DNA from: Oricola sp.
GTDB lineage: Bacteria > Pseudomonadota > Alphaproteobacteria > Rhizobiales > Rhizobiaceae
Direction: 5' to 3'
Length of the DNA stretch: 64,000 nucleotides
NCBI RefSeq assembly: GCF_022763245.1
Contig: NZ_JALEGV010000028.1
Span: forward strand, 62,001-126,000
Below are positions 37,810-46,877 of the stretch, in pieces. The notes beneath the pieces were generated by a model. The model ran no database searches. It had not been told where the DNA came from and saw only the letters and a program-made list of their open reading frames with translations. Both the position numbers and the translations under genes were made by a program. How positions within the stretch are numbered: the stretch's first letter is position 1; each line of letters opens with the position of its first letter.

Positions 37810-38616
37810 ATGGCATTTGCCAAGCCGCGTGATGCCGCGGAAACCGCGGGCGCCGCGATGGGTGAGACGCTGATCGAGGCGCGCGACGTCGCCAAGACCT
37901 TCGGCGACGGCCGGGTGATCGCGCTGCAGGGCGCCAATTTCGAGGTCAAGCGCGGCGAGTTCATCTCGCTGGTCGGACCTTCGGGCTGCGGGAAATCGAC
38001 CCTTCTCAGGATCGTCGCGGGGTTGCTCGCGCGCAGTTCAGGCGAGCTCAGGGTTCACGGCGAAGAGGTGACCGGGCCCCGCACCGATGTCGCGATGATG
38101 TTCCAGAAGCCCACGCTTCTCGCCTGGCGCACCGCCGTCGAAAACGTCCTGCTGCCGTCGGAGATCAAGGGCCGTGTGGGACAGGCGGAGCGGCGCAAGG
38201 CGATCGAACTGCTGGAGCTTGCCGGCCTCAAGGACTTCGCCTTTTCCTTTCCGAGCCAGCTGTCGGGCGGCATGCAGCAGCGCGTCGCCCTGGCGCGGCT
38301 TCTGCAGACCGGCGCCGATGTGCTGCTCCTCGACGAACCATTCGGCGCCCTCGACGAGTTCACCCGCGAGCGGCTCAACGTCGAACTTGCACGGATCACG
38401 CGCGAAGTCGGTGCGACCACGCTGTTCGTGACCCACAATATCGGTGAGGCGATCTTCCTGGCCGACCGGGTCTTCGTGATGACGCCGCGTCCGGGCGAGA
38501 TTGCCCGCATCATCGATGTCGGGTTGGAACGCCCCCGCGATCCGTCCATCCAGGTGACGCCCGAATTCAACGCGCTGGTGGCGGAAGTCCGCAGCACGCT
38601 CGGTGGCGCCGAATGA
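37810..38616 (+). CDS. ABC importer ATPase, nitrate/sulfonate/thiamine-precursor type
   Basis: A 268-residue ATPase of the SsuB/ThiZ/TauB group. Walker A GPSGCGKST (about 57-65), Q-loop MMFQKPTLLAW, signature LSGGMQQRV, Walker B VLLLDEPFGALDE and H-loop VTHNIGEA are all intact. ATG 37810 follows GGGAGG; a TTG at 37807 directly before it is less likely. Its stop overlaps the next start (ATGA). Energises the two permeases that follow. Confidence 0.94.
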   Translation: MAFAKPRDAAETAGAAMGETLIEARDVAKTFGDGRVIALQGANFEVKRGEFISLVGPSGCGKSTLLRIVAGLLARSSGELRVHGEEVTGPRTDVAMMFQKPTLLAWRTAVENVLLPSEIKGRVGQAERRKAIELLELAGLKDFAFSFPSQLSGGMQQRVALARLLQTGADVLLLDEPFGALDEFTRERLNVELARITREVGATTLFVTHNIGEAIFLADRVFVMTPRPGEIARIIDVGLERPRDPSIQVTPEFNALVAEVRSTLGGAE

Positions 38617-39479
38617 GCGCCACGGACGAAACATCGGCCCTGGCGTCGAGCGGTCAGTGGTCCTGGCGCATCGTCGCCAACCATGTCGCCATCCTGGCCG
38701 GCCTGCTCGGGGCGTGGGAGATCGGCGCGCGAACCGGATTTCTCGATCCGCTGTTCTTTCCCCGGCCCACCGACATCCTGGCGGGCTTCTGGCGCCTCTA
38801 CGTCACCCAGGGCAACATCTGGGATCATCTCGGCCTGACGGTCGCCGAAGTCCTGACCGGTTTCGTGGCGGGCTCGGTGCTCGGCATCGGCCTGGCGCTG
38901 CTCGTCGGCATGTCTGACCGGCTGCGGCGCTACCTCAAGCCCTATGTCATCATTTCCGAGGCGACGCCGCGCATCGCCATCGGTCCGGTGATCATCGCCG
39001 CCTTCGGCTTCGGTTGGACGTCGAAGGTCGCGATCGTGATGCTCGTCTGCTTCTTCGCCCCGTTCGTGAACACGCTCAACGGCATGGTCAATGTCGACGA
39101 GAACGAGATGGACATGATGCGCTCGATGCGCGCGTCGAAGTGGCAGATCTTCCGCAAGCTGATGCTGCCTGACGCGCTGCCCGAGATCCTCGGCGGGTTG
39201 CGGCTTGCTATGGCGTCGGCGCTTGGCGGTGCGCTGGTGGCGGAATTCATCGCCTCGAATGCCGGGCTGGGCGTCCTCATCAACCAGTATACGGGCGTCC
39301 TCAACATGGCTTCGGCCTTTGTCTGTGTGCTCACGCTGACGGTGCTTGGCTTTTTCATCTTCCGCGGCATGGAGGCGCTCGACCATTGGATCGTCTTCTG
39401 GTCGGACCGCAGGCGTACCGAACAGGTGTCGCGCAGGCGTGCCCGTGCCTGGAGCGAGCGCATGGAGAAGCGGACATGA
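38613..39479 (+). CDS. ABC importer permease 1
   Basis: A 288-residue inner-membrane permease of the SsuC type, about six helices. The ATPase-contact (EAA-like) loop is in MRASKWQIFRKLMLPDALPEILGGLR, and the N-terminal PRPTDILAGF is usual for the family. It overlaps the ATPase and the second permease by 4 bases each. Forms a heteromeric pair with the next gene product. Confidence 0.92.
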   Translation: MSATDETSALASSGQWSWRIVANHVAILAGLLGAWEIGARTGFLDPLFFPRPTDILAGFWRLYVTQGNIWDHLGLTVAEVLTGFVAGSVLGIGLALLVGMSDRLRRYLKPYVIISEATPRIAIGPVIIAAFGFGWTSKVAIVMLVCFFAPFVNTLNGMVNVDENEMDMMRSMRASKWQIFRKLMLPDALPEILGGLRLAMASALGGALVAEFIASNAGLGVLINQYTGVLNMASAFVCVLTLTVLGFFIFRGMEALDHWIVFWSDRRRTEQVSRRRARAWSERMEKRT

Positions 39480-40327
39480 GTGCGGCCGTCTATACCATGC
39501 TCGGACGCGGCGTGTCGGCGGCCAAGCACCTGCTCGTCTTCGTGGCGTTCATCCTGACCTGGGAGGTCGCCGCGCGTCTCGGCCTGATCGACACCGTGCT
39601 GCTCCCGCGCCCGGCGGAGATCGCGGCGGGTATAGTCGAGCTCTATGTCGAGAAGGGATCGATCTACCGGCACTTCGCGATCACCTTCTACGAGGCCTTC
39701 GCCGGCTTCGTGATCGGCGGCGGGATCGGCTTGGCGCTGGCGGCCGGTTCGGCGCTGAGCGCCAGCTTCCGGCGCTATGTGGCGCCCTATGCCATCGTGC
39801 TCAACGTCACGCCCGGCCTGGCCCTGACGCCGATCGTCATCGCTTGGTTCGGCTTCGGATATTCCTCGAAGATCGCGCTCGGCGCCATCGTCTGCTTCTT
39901 CCCCGTCTTCGTGAACGCGCTGATCGCGCTGACCCGCGGCGACGAGGACACGATCGAGATGTTCCGCTCGCTCGGCGCGAGCCGCTGGCAGACCTTCATG
40001 AAGCTGCAGGTTCCGCAGGCGCTTCCGCTCGTCTTCGCCGGGTTCAAGATCGCGATCACCACGGCGCTGGTCGGGGCGGTCGTGGCCGAGTTCAGCCAGG
40101 GCACGGCCGGCATCGGCATCCTGATGCAGCGCTACGCCTTTGCGCTGCAGATGGGCAACGCCATCGCCTCGCTGTTGAGCATGTCGCTGCTCGGACTGCT
40201 GCTTTTCTACCTCATCGAGATCCTCGACGACCGGATCGTGTTCTGGCGTCGGGATGCGCGCATGGCCGCCGTAAGTCGAAGACGGCGAGCCAAATGGGAT
40301 GTGCGCTCCAACAAGACTTCGACGTAG
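39476..40327 (+). CDS. ABC importer permease 2
   Basis: A 283-residue permease of the same family as the preceding one but clearly different in sequence. Shared hallmarks are PRPAEIAAGIVELYVEKG, LGASRWQTFMKLQVPQALPLVFAGFK (ATPase-contact loop) and a final LLLFYLIEILDDRIVFW. Most SsuABC-type importers have one permease gene, so two suggest a heterodimer as in RibXY-type and some thiamine-precursor systems. ATGA overlap with permease 1. Confidence 0.92.
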   Translation: MSAAVYTMLGRGVSAAKHLLVFVAFILTWEVAARLGLIDTVLLPRPAEIAAGIVELYVEKGSIYRHFAITFYEAFAGFVIGGGIGLALAAGSALSASFRRYVAPYAIVLNVTPGLALTPIVIAWFGFGYSSKIALGAIVCFFPVFVNALIALTRGDEDTIEMFRSLGASRWQTFMKLQVPQALPLVFAGFKIAITTALVGAVVAEFSQGTAGIGILMQRYAFALQMGNAIASLLSMSLLGLLLFYLIEILDDRIVFWRRDARMAAVSRRRRAKWDVRSNKTST

Positions 40328-40351
40328 CCATCTCCAAGGGAGGAGAAAGAC

Positions 40352-41386
40352 ATGAAGAGACTGACCCGTGCCGCACTGCTCGGTGTCGCCGCGATCGTCG
40401 CGATGCCCGCGGCAGCGCAGGACCTGACCACCGTCAACGCGATCATGCCCAAGCAGCGCTCGGCGAACTACTTCCCGCTGATCGTCGGCGAGGCGCTCGG
40501 CTATTTCGAGGAAGAGGGCGTCAAGGTGAACCTGCTGCCCTCCGATACGCCGATCCCGTTCGTGAACTTCCTGCGCAACGGCCAGGCCGACATCGCCATG
40601 ATGGATTCGGCGGAAGTGCTGCAGGCCGTCGCGGCCGGCGTGCCGGTCAATGTCGTCTACGAAGTCATGCAGACCGCGCCCGACGGCATCGCGATCTCGG
40701 CGGAAAGCGACTTCAAGGACGTGTCCGAGCTGAAGGGCGAAACGGTGGGCCTCGTGTCTGACCGCGACCGCGTGACGATGCAGATCGCGCTCGACGCCCG
40801 TGACCTGACCGAAGACGACGTCACCATGGTGGTGGTCGGCGAGGCGGGGCCGACCCTGGCCGCCGCCTTCCGCGACCAGACCGTCGCCGCGATCGCGGGC
40901 TCCGGCCCGGACTGGCTGGCCATCCAGGCCAACGGCATCGCGATCGACCTGATCACCCCGTCGGAAGTCTCAGCCAAGCCGGGCAACGTGTTTGTCGCGC
41001 TGGACGACGCGGTCGAGGGCAAGTCCGAACGTCTCGAGGGCTATCTGCGCGCCTGGGCGAAGGGCATGTATGTGGCCACCATCGCCCCCGACGTCGTCGC
41101 CGAGATCGCCCGGACCACGGTGCCGGAAGAATGGGAAGACCCGACCTTCGGCCAGCAATATCTGGAGAACGCGATCCGTCTCAACGTGTCGGTCACCGAG
41201 AACGCGGGCGACCTTCAGACCGAGACCTGGAGCTCCATCCAGCCGGCCATGATGAAATTCGGCCTGATCGAGGAAACGGCCGATCCGTCCGGCTTCCTCG
41301 AGCCGAAATTCATCGGCCCGGCCAATGACTGGTCCAAGGACGAAGTTGCCGCCGAGGTCGAGGCTTGGCGCGCGGCAAACATGTGA
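40352..41386 (+). CDS. ABC substrate-binding protein, NMT1/THI5-like
   Basis: A 344-residue periplasmic protein with a signal peptide ending AMPAAAQD (about 23). The THI5/NMT1-like fold shows YFPLIVGEALGYFEEEGVKVNLLP (about 41-64) and VNFLRNGQADIAMMDSAEVLQAVAAGVPV (about 70-98). Ligand is unknown: relatives bind pyrimidine precursors, riboflavin, sulfonates, nitrate or aromatic acids. GGAGGAG lies before the ATG. Last gene of the ABC operon; a hairpin follows. Confidence 0.88.
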   Translation: MKRLTRAALLGVAAIVAMPAAAQDLTTVNAIMPKQRSANYFPLIVGEALGYFEEEGVKVNLLPSDTPIPFVNFLRNGQADIAMMDSAEVLQAVAAGVPVNVVYEVMQTAPDGIAISAESDFKDVSELKGETVGLVSDRDRVTMQIALDARDLTEDDVTMVVVGEAGPTLAAAFRDQTVAAIAGSGPDWLAIQANGIAIDLITPSEVSAKPGNVFVALDDAVEGKSERLEGYLRAWAKGMYVATIAPDVVAEIARTTVPEEWEDPTFGQQYLENAIRLNVSVTENAGDLQTETWSSIQPAMMKFGLIEETADPSGFLEPKFIGPANDWSKDEVAAEVEAWRAANM

Positions 41387-41404
41387 TATCGGCATCTCAG
41401 CAGG

Positions 41405-41428
41405 TGCCCGGCCAGTACCGGCCGGGCA
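41405..41428 (+). terminator. Hairpin after the ABC importer operon
   Basis: TGCCCGGCC and GGCCGGGCA form a perfect 9-base stem around a 6-base loop, 19 bases after the substrate-binding protein stop. There is only a short TCTTCCT after it. A likely but weak terminator. Confidence 0.55.
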
Positions 41429-41585
41429 TCTTCCTGGAGTGGCCTGCGATGTGCTGCAGCGTGAATCGAACTGACGCGGATTCTCTCGGGGGGGCCAAGG
41501 CTTCACGCGCTTCGTACACACCGTGCGAGGCCGCTGATCTCCAGCGTCTTCGCGTGCGGCGCCTGCCGAAGCGCGTACAAAACGA

Positions 41586-41615
41586 AACCGCCCGGCCGTT
41601 TGAAGGCGGGCGGTT
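41586..41615 (-). terminator. Terminator of the aldehyde dehydrogenase/TRAP operon
   Basis: On the minus strand AACCGCCCG pairs with CGGGCGGTT (9 bases, 12-base loop), followed by TTTCGTTTTG. It lies 26 bases after the aldehyde dehydrogenase stop. The 255 bases between 41387 and 41641 hold this and the other hairpin and no gene that I can support. Confidence 0.75.
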
Positions 41616-41641
41616 CGCAGACGGACCAGGTGTCGGTTTCG

Positions 41642-43060
41642 TCAGACCCAGACGATCTGAACGTTGGTGTATTCCTTCAGGCCTTCCTCGCCGAATTCGA
41701 CGCCGATGCCCGAGCATTTCACGCCGCCGAACGGGACGTTCGGCTGGATGGCGCCGTGCTTGTTGACCCAGACGGTGCCGGCCTCGAGGCGCTGCGCCAG
41801 TTCCTTGGCCTTCGCGATGTCGCTTCCCCAGATCGAGCCGCCGAGACCGTGCGGGTTCTCGTTGGCCTTGGCGATGATGTCGTCGACGTCGCTGTAGCGG
41901 ATGATCGGCAGGACCGGCCCGAACTGCTCCTCGTCGACGAGGCGGACGCCGTCCTTGACCTCGGTGACGAAGGTGATCGGGTAGAAATAGCCGTCGCCTT
42001 CGATCGGCGCGCCGCCGGAGATCACCTTGCCGCCCTGGGCCTTGGCGTCTTCCACGAGGCCGGCGACCTTGTCGAACTGCATCTTGTTCGACAGCGGTCC
42101 GAGCGCGGATTCCTCCTTCGAGCCGTCGCCCATCGGCATCTTCTGCGCGAGGTCGACGAGCGCGTCGCAGACGGCGTCGTGGATGCTCTCGTGCACGTAG
42201 AGCCGCTTCATCGCGCCGCAGGTCTGGCCGGTGTTGATGAAGGCGCCCCAGAAGAGGCCTTCGGCGATGGCGGCGGGATCCGCGTCGGGCAGGACGATGC
42301 CCGCGTCGTTGCCGCCGAGTTCCAGCGTCAGGCGCTTCAGCGTCCCGGCGGCGGAGCCCATGACCTTCTTGCCGGTCGCGATCGAACCGGTGAAGACGAT
42401 CTTGTCGATGCCTTCGTGCTCGGACATCGCCGCGCCGAGATCGTCTGCGCCGCTGACCGCGTTCATGACGCCGGCCGGGAGGACCTCGTTCATGATCTCG
42501 ACCAGGCGCAGCGTGGACAGTGGCGTGTAGGGCGAGGGCTTGATGACGACGGTGTTGCCGGCACGGATCGCCGGCAGGACGTGCCAGACCGCGATCAGCA
42601 CGGGCCAGTTCCAGGGCGTGATCGACCCGACGACGCCGACCGGCTTGCGGTGCAGCTCGATCTTGCCTTCCTCGTTGTCCTGGATGGTCTCGACCGGCAG
42701 GTCGAGATCGGCGGTCGAATGGGCCCAGCCGACGCAGCCGCCCATCTCGAAGCGCGATCCGAGGCCGTTCAGCGGCTTGCCCTGTTCGGCCGTGATGATG
42801 GCGGCGATCTCCTCCGAATGCTCGCCGATCTTCGCCGCGACCGCATGGCAGAGTTCCTTGCGCTTCTCGTCCGGCGTCGCCGCCCAGCCGGGAAACGCCG
42901 CGCGGGCCGCCGCGACGGCCGCGTCGAGATCGGCACGGGAGCCCATCGGCATGCGGCCGACGACCGCGCCGGTGGCGGGATTCATGATGTCCTTGTGCTC
43001 GGACGTGTCGACGGACTTGCCGCCGATCGTCATCGCGTAGGCCTTGATCTGGTCGTTCAT
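41642..43060 (-). CDS. NAD(P)-dependent aldehyde dehydrogenase
   Basis: A 472-residue enzyme oxidising an aldehyde to an acid. The catalytic Cys is C281 (FINTGQTCGAMKR) and the general base Glu E247 (LELGGND). Cofactor-loop segments ITPWNWPVL, IKPSPYTPLS and FTGSIATG are present. Sequence type is near betaine/vanillin-type dehydrogenases; the true substrate is unknown. Last gene of a leftward operon: CMD, beta-hydroxyacid dehydrogenase, TRAP P-Q-M, ALDH. It starts 19 bases after DctM. Confidence 0.93.
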   Translation of the reverse strand: MNDQIKAYAMTIGGKSVDTSEHKDIMNPATGAVVGRMPMGSRADLDAAVAAARAAFPGWAATPDEKRKELCHAVAAKIGEHSEEIAAIITAEQGKPLNGLGSRFEMGGCVGWAHSTADLDLPVETIQDNEEGKIELHRKPVGVVGSITPWNWPVLIAVWHVLPAIRAGNTVVIKPSPYTPLSTLRLVEIMNEVLPAGVMNAVSGADDLGAAMSEHEGIDKIVFTGSIATGKKVMGSAAGTLKRLTLELGGNDAGIVLPDADPAAIAEGLFWGAFINTGQTCGAMKRLYVHESIHDAVCDALVDLAQKMPMGDGSKEESALGPLSNKMQFDKVAGLVEDAKAQGGKVISGGAPIEGDGYFYPITFVTEVKDGVRLVDEEQFGPVLPIIRYSDVDDIIAKANENPHGLGGSIWGSDIAKAKELAQRLEAGTVWVNKHGAIQPNVPFGGVKCSGIGVEFGEEGLKEYTNVQIVWV

Positions 43061-43079
43061 AGTCTCCTCCTTGGTCGTT

Positions 43080-44372
43080 TCATTTGCCCATCTGTTCGGG
43101 CAGGAAAAGGATCAGTGCGGGCACCGCCACGATCAGCCCCAGCCGGATGATGTCGGCCACGATGAAGGGCACGACACCGCGATAGATTGTCGTCACCGGC
43201 AGGTCGGTCATCACCGTGCGGATGATGAAGATGTTCATCCCGATCGGCGGGGTGATCAGGCTGATTTCCACCGCGACGACGATCAGGATGCCGAACCAGA
43301 TCGGATCGAAACCGAGCCCGGTGACGAGCGGAAAGAAGATCGGCACGGTCAGCAGGATCATCGCTAGGGAATCGAAGACGCAGCCGAGGATCAGGTAGAA
43401 GACGATCAGCAGCAGGATCACGCCGATCGGCGGCAGCCCGAACCAGTTGATCAGCGCGACGACCTGGCTGGGCACGCCGGCGACGTTGACGAAGTTCGAA
43501 AAGATCAGCGCGCCGACCAGCACGCACATCAGCATGGCCGACGTGCGCACCGTCTCCAGCAACACGCGGGCGAAGGCGGCGGGCGTCAGCGTGCGCTTCA
43601 CCAGCGCGATGATGAAGGCGCCGGACGCGCCCATGCCGGCTGCCTCGGTCGGCGTGAAGACGCCGAGATAGATGCCGCCGATGATCAGGATGAAGAGGCC
43701 GAGCACCGCCCAGACCTCGCGGATGGCGCGAAGCCGATCGCGCAGCGGCAATTTGGGCCCGGCCGGACCAGCCTCTGGGTCGCGCCAGACGGTGAAGCGC
43801 ACGGCGGCGGCATAGAACAGGATGCCGATCAGGCCGGGGACGATGCCGGCGATGAAGAGCGCGCCGATCGAGGTCTCGGTCATCGAACCGTAGATGACCA
43901 TGATCACGGAGGGCGGAATGAGGATGCCGAGCGTTCCGCCCGCGGCGACCGAGCCGGAGGACAGCGCCGGCGAGTAGCCGTATTTGCGCATCGAAGGCAT
44001 GGCGATCGACGACATGGTCGCCGCCGTGGCGAGGCTGGATCCTGAAACAGAGGCGAAGCCGCCGCAGGCGACGATCGTCGCCATGGCCAGACCGCCCTTG
44101 AAATGACCGACCATGGCGTTCGACGCGGCATAGAGCTGCTTCGACAGGCCGGCATGGTTCACGAGATTGCCCATCAGGACGAACAGCGGCAGCACGGACA
44201 GCGAATAGGACGCGAGCGTGTCCCACGCGATCTGCGCGGACATGGCGCCGGCGGGCAGGGGGCCGACCATCAGCGCGAAGCCGACGAAGCCGACAATGCC
44301 CAGCGCGAAGGCGAGCGGCATGCCGAAGAGCAGCAACGCGAAGAGGGCGATGAAACCGATTGCGGCATTCAT
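43080..44372 (-). CDS. dctM: TRAP transporter large permease (DctM)
   Basis: A 430-residue membrane protein with about twelve hydrophobic segments. Typical features are LLFGMPLAFALGIVGF, GGFASVSGSSLATAATMSSIAMPSM and LGILIPPSVIMVIYG, and the end LVTGLGFDPIWFGIL. It moves an organic acid together with sodium. ATG 44372 overlaps the DctQ stop (ATGA); the longer upstream frame lies inside dctQ. Confidence 0.94.
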   Translation of the reverse strand: MNAAIGFIALFALLLFGMPLAFALGIVGFVGFALMVGPLPAGAMSAQIAWDTLASYSLSVLPLFVLMGNLVNHAGLSKQLYAASNAMVGHFKGGLAMATIVACGGFASVSGSSLATAATMSSIAMPSMRKYGYSPALSSGSVAAGGTLGILIPPSVIMVIYGSMTETSIGALFIAGIVPGLIGILFYAAAVRFTVWRDPEAGPAGPKLPLRDRLRAIREVWAVLGLFILIIGGIYLGVFTPTEAAGMGASGAFIIALVKRTLTPAAFARVLLETVRTSAMLMCVLVGALIFSNFVNVAGVPSQVVALINWFGLPPIGVILLLIVFYLILGCVFDSLAMILLTVPIFFPLVTGLGFDPIWFGILIVVAVEISLITPPIGMNIFIIRTVMTDLPVTTIYRGVVPFIVADIIRLGLIVAVPALILFLPEQMGK

Positions 44373-44893
44373 TGGCTGCGGCCCTTTGCAAGCGCGCGCA
44401 CCGCCACGAAGAAGGCGGCCAGCGCGGACACCGCGAAGCAGGCGACCCCGAGCCAGGCGACGATGCCGATCGGGAAATGCACGACCGAAGTGCGGTCGCC
44501 GAAGCTGACGAAGCGCGTTGCCAGCAGCGACAGCCGCCAGGCCATGAACGCGCAGCACAAACAGATCGCGAGCGCGACGACGAGGTCACGCATGCTTTTC
44601 CATCCGCCCTTGAACGCGTCCTCGAACAGGCCGGCAGTGACATGCTGGCCGCGCAGCGTAACGGAAGGGATGGCGCACAGAACCATGGCGCCCATTGCGA
44701 TCTGGGTCATCTCGAAAGCGAAACCGAGCGGATGATTGAACAGGTAGCGGCCAAGCACGTCGACGAAGGTCATGGCCATCATGGCGAAGAGCAGCAGCGC
44801 GGCGGCCGCGGCGAAGGCGGCCTCGATCCAGCGGACCGGCGCGGGGAAAGGAGGGCGGCTCGCGCCGCCCTCCAGGTTCGGTGTGTCGGTCAT
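44369..44893 (-). CDS. dctQ: TRAP transporter small permease (DctQ)
   Basis: A 174-residue four-helix protein: AAFAAAAALLLFAMMAMTFVDVLGRYLF (first helix with the conserved DVLGRYLF), then FEMTQIAMGAMVLCAIPSVTLRGQHV. This is the DctQ pattern. The N-terminal 20 residues are hydrophilic. It pairs with DctM, with which it overlaps by 4 bases, and lies 11 bases after DctP. Confidence 0.92.
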   Translation of the reverse strand: MTDTPNLEGGASRPPFPAPVRWIEAAFAAAAALLLFAMMAMTFVDVLGRYLFNHPLGFAFEMTQIAMGAMVLCAIPSVTLRGQHVTAGLFEDAFKGGWKSMRDLVVALAICLCCAFMAWRLSLLATRFVSFGDRTSVVHFPIGIVAWLGVACFAVSALAAFFVAVRALAKGRSQ

Positions 44894-44904
44894 CGCCGCG
44901 AGGC

Positions 44905-45936
44905 TCAGTTCTCGACGCCGGAGACGACCTCGCGCATGCGCGCAAGGGCGGCCTCGCCGTCGACGCCGAGGCTGGCGGCCTGCTCGATCCAGTCGGCCTC
45001 GAGGCCGGCAAGACGCTCGCGCACGGCGGCCTGGAAGGCTTCGTCGGCCTCGTTGAAGACGACGCCGTCAGCCGCCATCTGCTCCTTGGCCTTGATCTCC
45101 TCTTCGTCCTGGGACTTGCCCGCGAGCTCGGCCAGGGCCGCGCCGGACACGCTCATGATCGCTTCCTGGTCCTCGGGCGACAGGCTGTCGAACTTCGCCT
45201 TGTTCATCACGACGAACCACGAGGACGAGTAGAAGCCGCCCGGAATGGTGAGCGCGTTGGAGATGACGCCCTTCAGGTTGAAGCTCGGATAGGCCTCGAA
45301 GGGAAGGAGCGTGCCGTCCGCGACGCCCTGGCTGAGGATCTCGTAGACCTCGTTTGCCGGGACCGCCACGTTGACGCCGCCCAGCGCCGGATTGACCTGC
45401 TGGACAATGCCGCCGCCGACGCGGAACTTCTTGCCTTCATAGTCGTCGACGCTGTCGATGGCGCCGGCCGCCTCGGTTGTCATGACGTGGCCGCTGGCGT
45501 TGGCATAGATGCCGAGCAGCTGGACGCCCTTGTACTCGTCTGCGTCCTGGAAGAACTCCTCATGCACCGTCCACAGGCCCTTGGAGAGGCCGGAGGCGGA
45601 TTCGCCGACGAAAGGAAGTTCGGCGATGCCGGCGAGCTTGAAGCGTCCGGGCGTGTAGCCGAGAACGCCGACCGTCACGTCCGCGATGCCGTCAACCGCC
45701 AGGTCGTACTGGCGCGGCGGAGCGCCGAGCGAAGCGTCGGTCTTGACGATCTTGACGCGTCCTTCGGTCGCCTTCTCGACGGCGGCCATCCAGGGCTCGA
45801 TGATGCCGGTCATCTGGGTGTGCCCCGGCGGGAGCCAGTTGTTGAGCCGCAGCACTTCCTCCGCCTGCGCCAGCCCCGGCAGGGCCGACGTCATCATGGC
45901 CGCGACCGCGACCATGCGAGTAAACTTGAATGTCAT
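44905..45936 (-). CDS. dctP: TRAP transporter substrate-binding protein (DctP)
   Basis: A 343-residue periplasmic protein with signal peptide (MVAVAAMMTSALPGLAQAEE). The mature part has EVLRLNNWLPPGHTQM at the start, YKGVQLLGIYANASGH, and GKKFRVGG followed by NEVYEILSQGVADGTLLPF; this is DctP/TAXI-like DctP. It binds an organic acid for the DctQM permease. ATG 45936 lies 56 bases after the beta-hydroxyacid dehydrogenase stop with CAGGAGGAG as ribosome site. Confidence 0.92.
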   Translation of the reverse strand: MTFKFTRMVAVAAMMTSALPGLAQAEEVLRLNNWLPPGHTQMTGIIEPWMAAVEKATEGRVKIVKTDASLGAPPRQYDLAVDGIADVTVGVLGYTPGRFKLAGIAELPFVGESASGLSKGLWTVHEEFFQDADEYKGVQLLGIYANASGHVMTTEAAGAIDSVDDYEGKKFRVGGGIVQQVNPALGGVNVAVPANEVYEILSQGVADGTLLPFEAYPSFNLKGVISNALTIPGGFYSSSWFVVMNKAKFDSLSPEDQEAIMSVSGAALAELAGKSQDEEEIKAKEQMAADGVVFNEADEAFQAAVRERLAGLEADWIEQAASLGVDGEAALARMREVVSGVEN

Positions 45937-45992
45937 GCTCTCCTCCTGCTTTTGTTGCGCCACCCGGACCGGGCGGCTCCTGCGCCGAGGGG

Positions 45993-46877
45993 CTATTGCC
46001 CTTCGGCGACCTTGGCCCAGACCTCGTAGGCCTGGGTGTGGTCCTTCTCCCCGCCGAGCTCGTCGAGGGCACGCTCCCACCACGCGATCGTCTGGGCGAC
46101 GAGCGGCAGGTTCGCGTCGAGTTCCTTCGAGAGTTCCGCGGCGATTTTCACGTCCTTCGTCAGCAGTGCGAGGCCGAAGCCGGACTTGAACGCACCGGTG
46201 ATGACGTTCTGGCCGATCGTGGATTCGGTGCTGAAATTGCGCCCGGTGGAAACGTTCATGATCTCCAGCGCGGTCTCGGGATCGAGCCCGAACTTCTTGC
46301 CGATGATCAGCGCCTCGGAGGCCGCCGCGAAGCCGGCGGCGGCGGTATAGTTGTTGAGCGCCTTCATCGCGTGGCCGGTGCCGATGCCGCCGGTGCGGAA
46401 GATCCTGTCGCCCATGCACAGAAGGACGGGTTCCGCGCGCGCGAAATCGGTGTCGTTTTCGGCGCCGACCATGATGGCGAGCGTGCCGGTGGTCGCCCTC
46501 GGAACCGCGCCGGAGACGGGCGCGTCGACGAAGCGGATGTCCTTTTCGGCCAGCCAGGCATGCAGGTCGCGAGAGCCGGTCGGGACCGACGAGCTCATGT
46601 CGACGACCATCGAGCCGGCAGCGAGCGCGTCGGCGAGGCCGGCTTCCATGACCTGGCGCACGATGGCGCCGGTCGGCAGCATGCAGACGACGATGTCGCT
46701 CGATTCACCGAGCTCGGCGAGGCTGGATGCGGCCTTGGCGCCGATCTTGTCGGCATGCGCCTTGGCGCGCTCCAGATCGACGTCGTAGATCGTCAGGGGC
46801 AGGCCCTTGGCGGCGATGTTGGCCGTCATGGGGGTGCCCATGTGGCCGATTCCGATGAAGCCGATCCGCTCAGTCAT
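45993..46877 (-). CDS. Beta-hydroxyacid dehydrogenase (HIBADH-like)
   Basis: A 294-residue NAD(P)-dependent enzyme of the 3-hydroxyisobutyrate/tartronate semialdehyde reductase family. Rossmann start GFIGIGHMGTPMTANI, substrate loop DAPVSGAVPRATTGTLAIMVG (about 118-138), and catalytic Lys in GTGHAMKALNNYTAA (about 168). Oxidises or forms a hydroxyacid from the imported compound. Its start overlaps the CMD gene by 8 bases. Confidence 0.9.
   Translation of the reverse strand: MTERIGFIGIGHMGTPMTANIAAKGLPLTIYDVDLERAKAHADKIGAKAASSLAELGESSDIVVCMLPTGAIVRQVMEAGLADALAAGSMVVDMSSSVPTGSRDLHAWLAEKDIRFVDAPVSGAVPRATTGTLAIMVGAENDTDFARAEPVLLCMGDRIFRTGGIGTGHAMKALNNYTAAAGFAAASEALIIGKKFGLDPETALEIMNVSTGRNFSTESTIGQNVITGAFKSGFGLALLTKDVKIAAELSKELDANLPLVAQTIAWWERALDELGGEKDHTQAYEVWAKVAEGQ

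Noticed and set aside
42231-43150. Plus-strand frames opposite the aldehyde dehydrogenase
   Set aside because: Aldehyde dehydrogenase has full motifs on the minus strand; the opposite frames are low-complexity.
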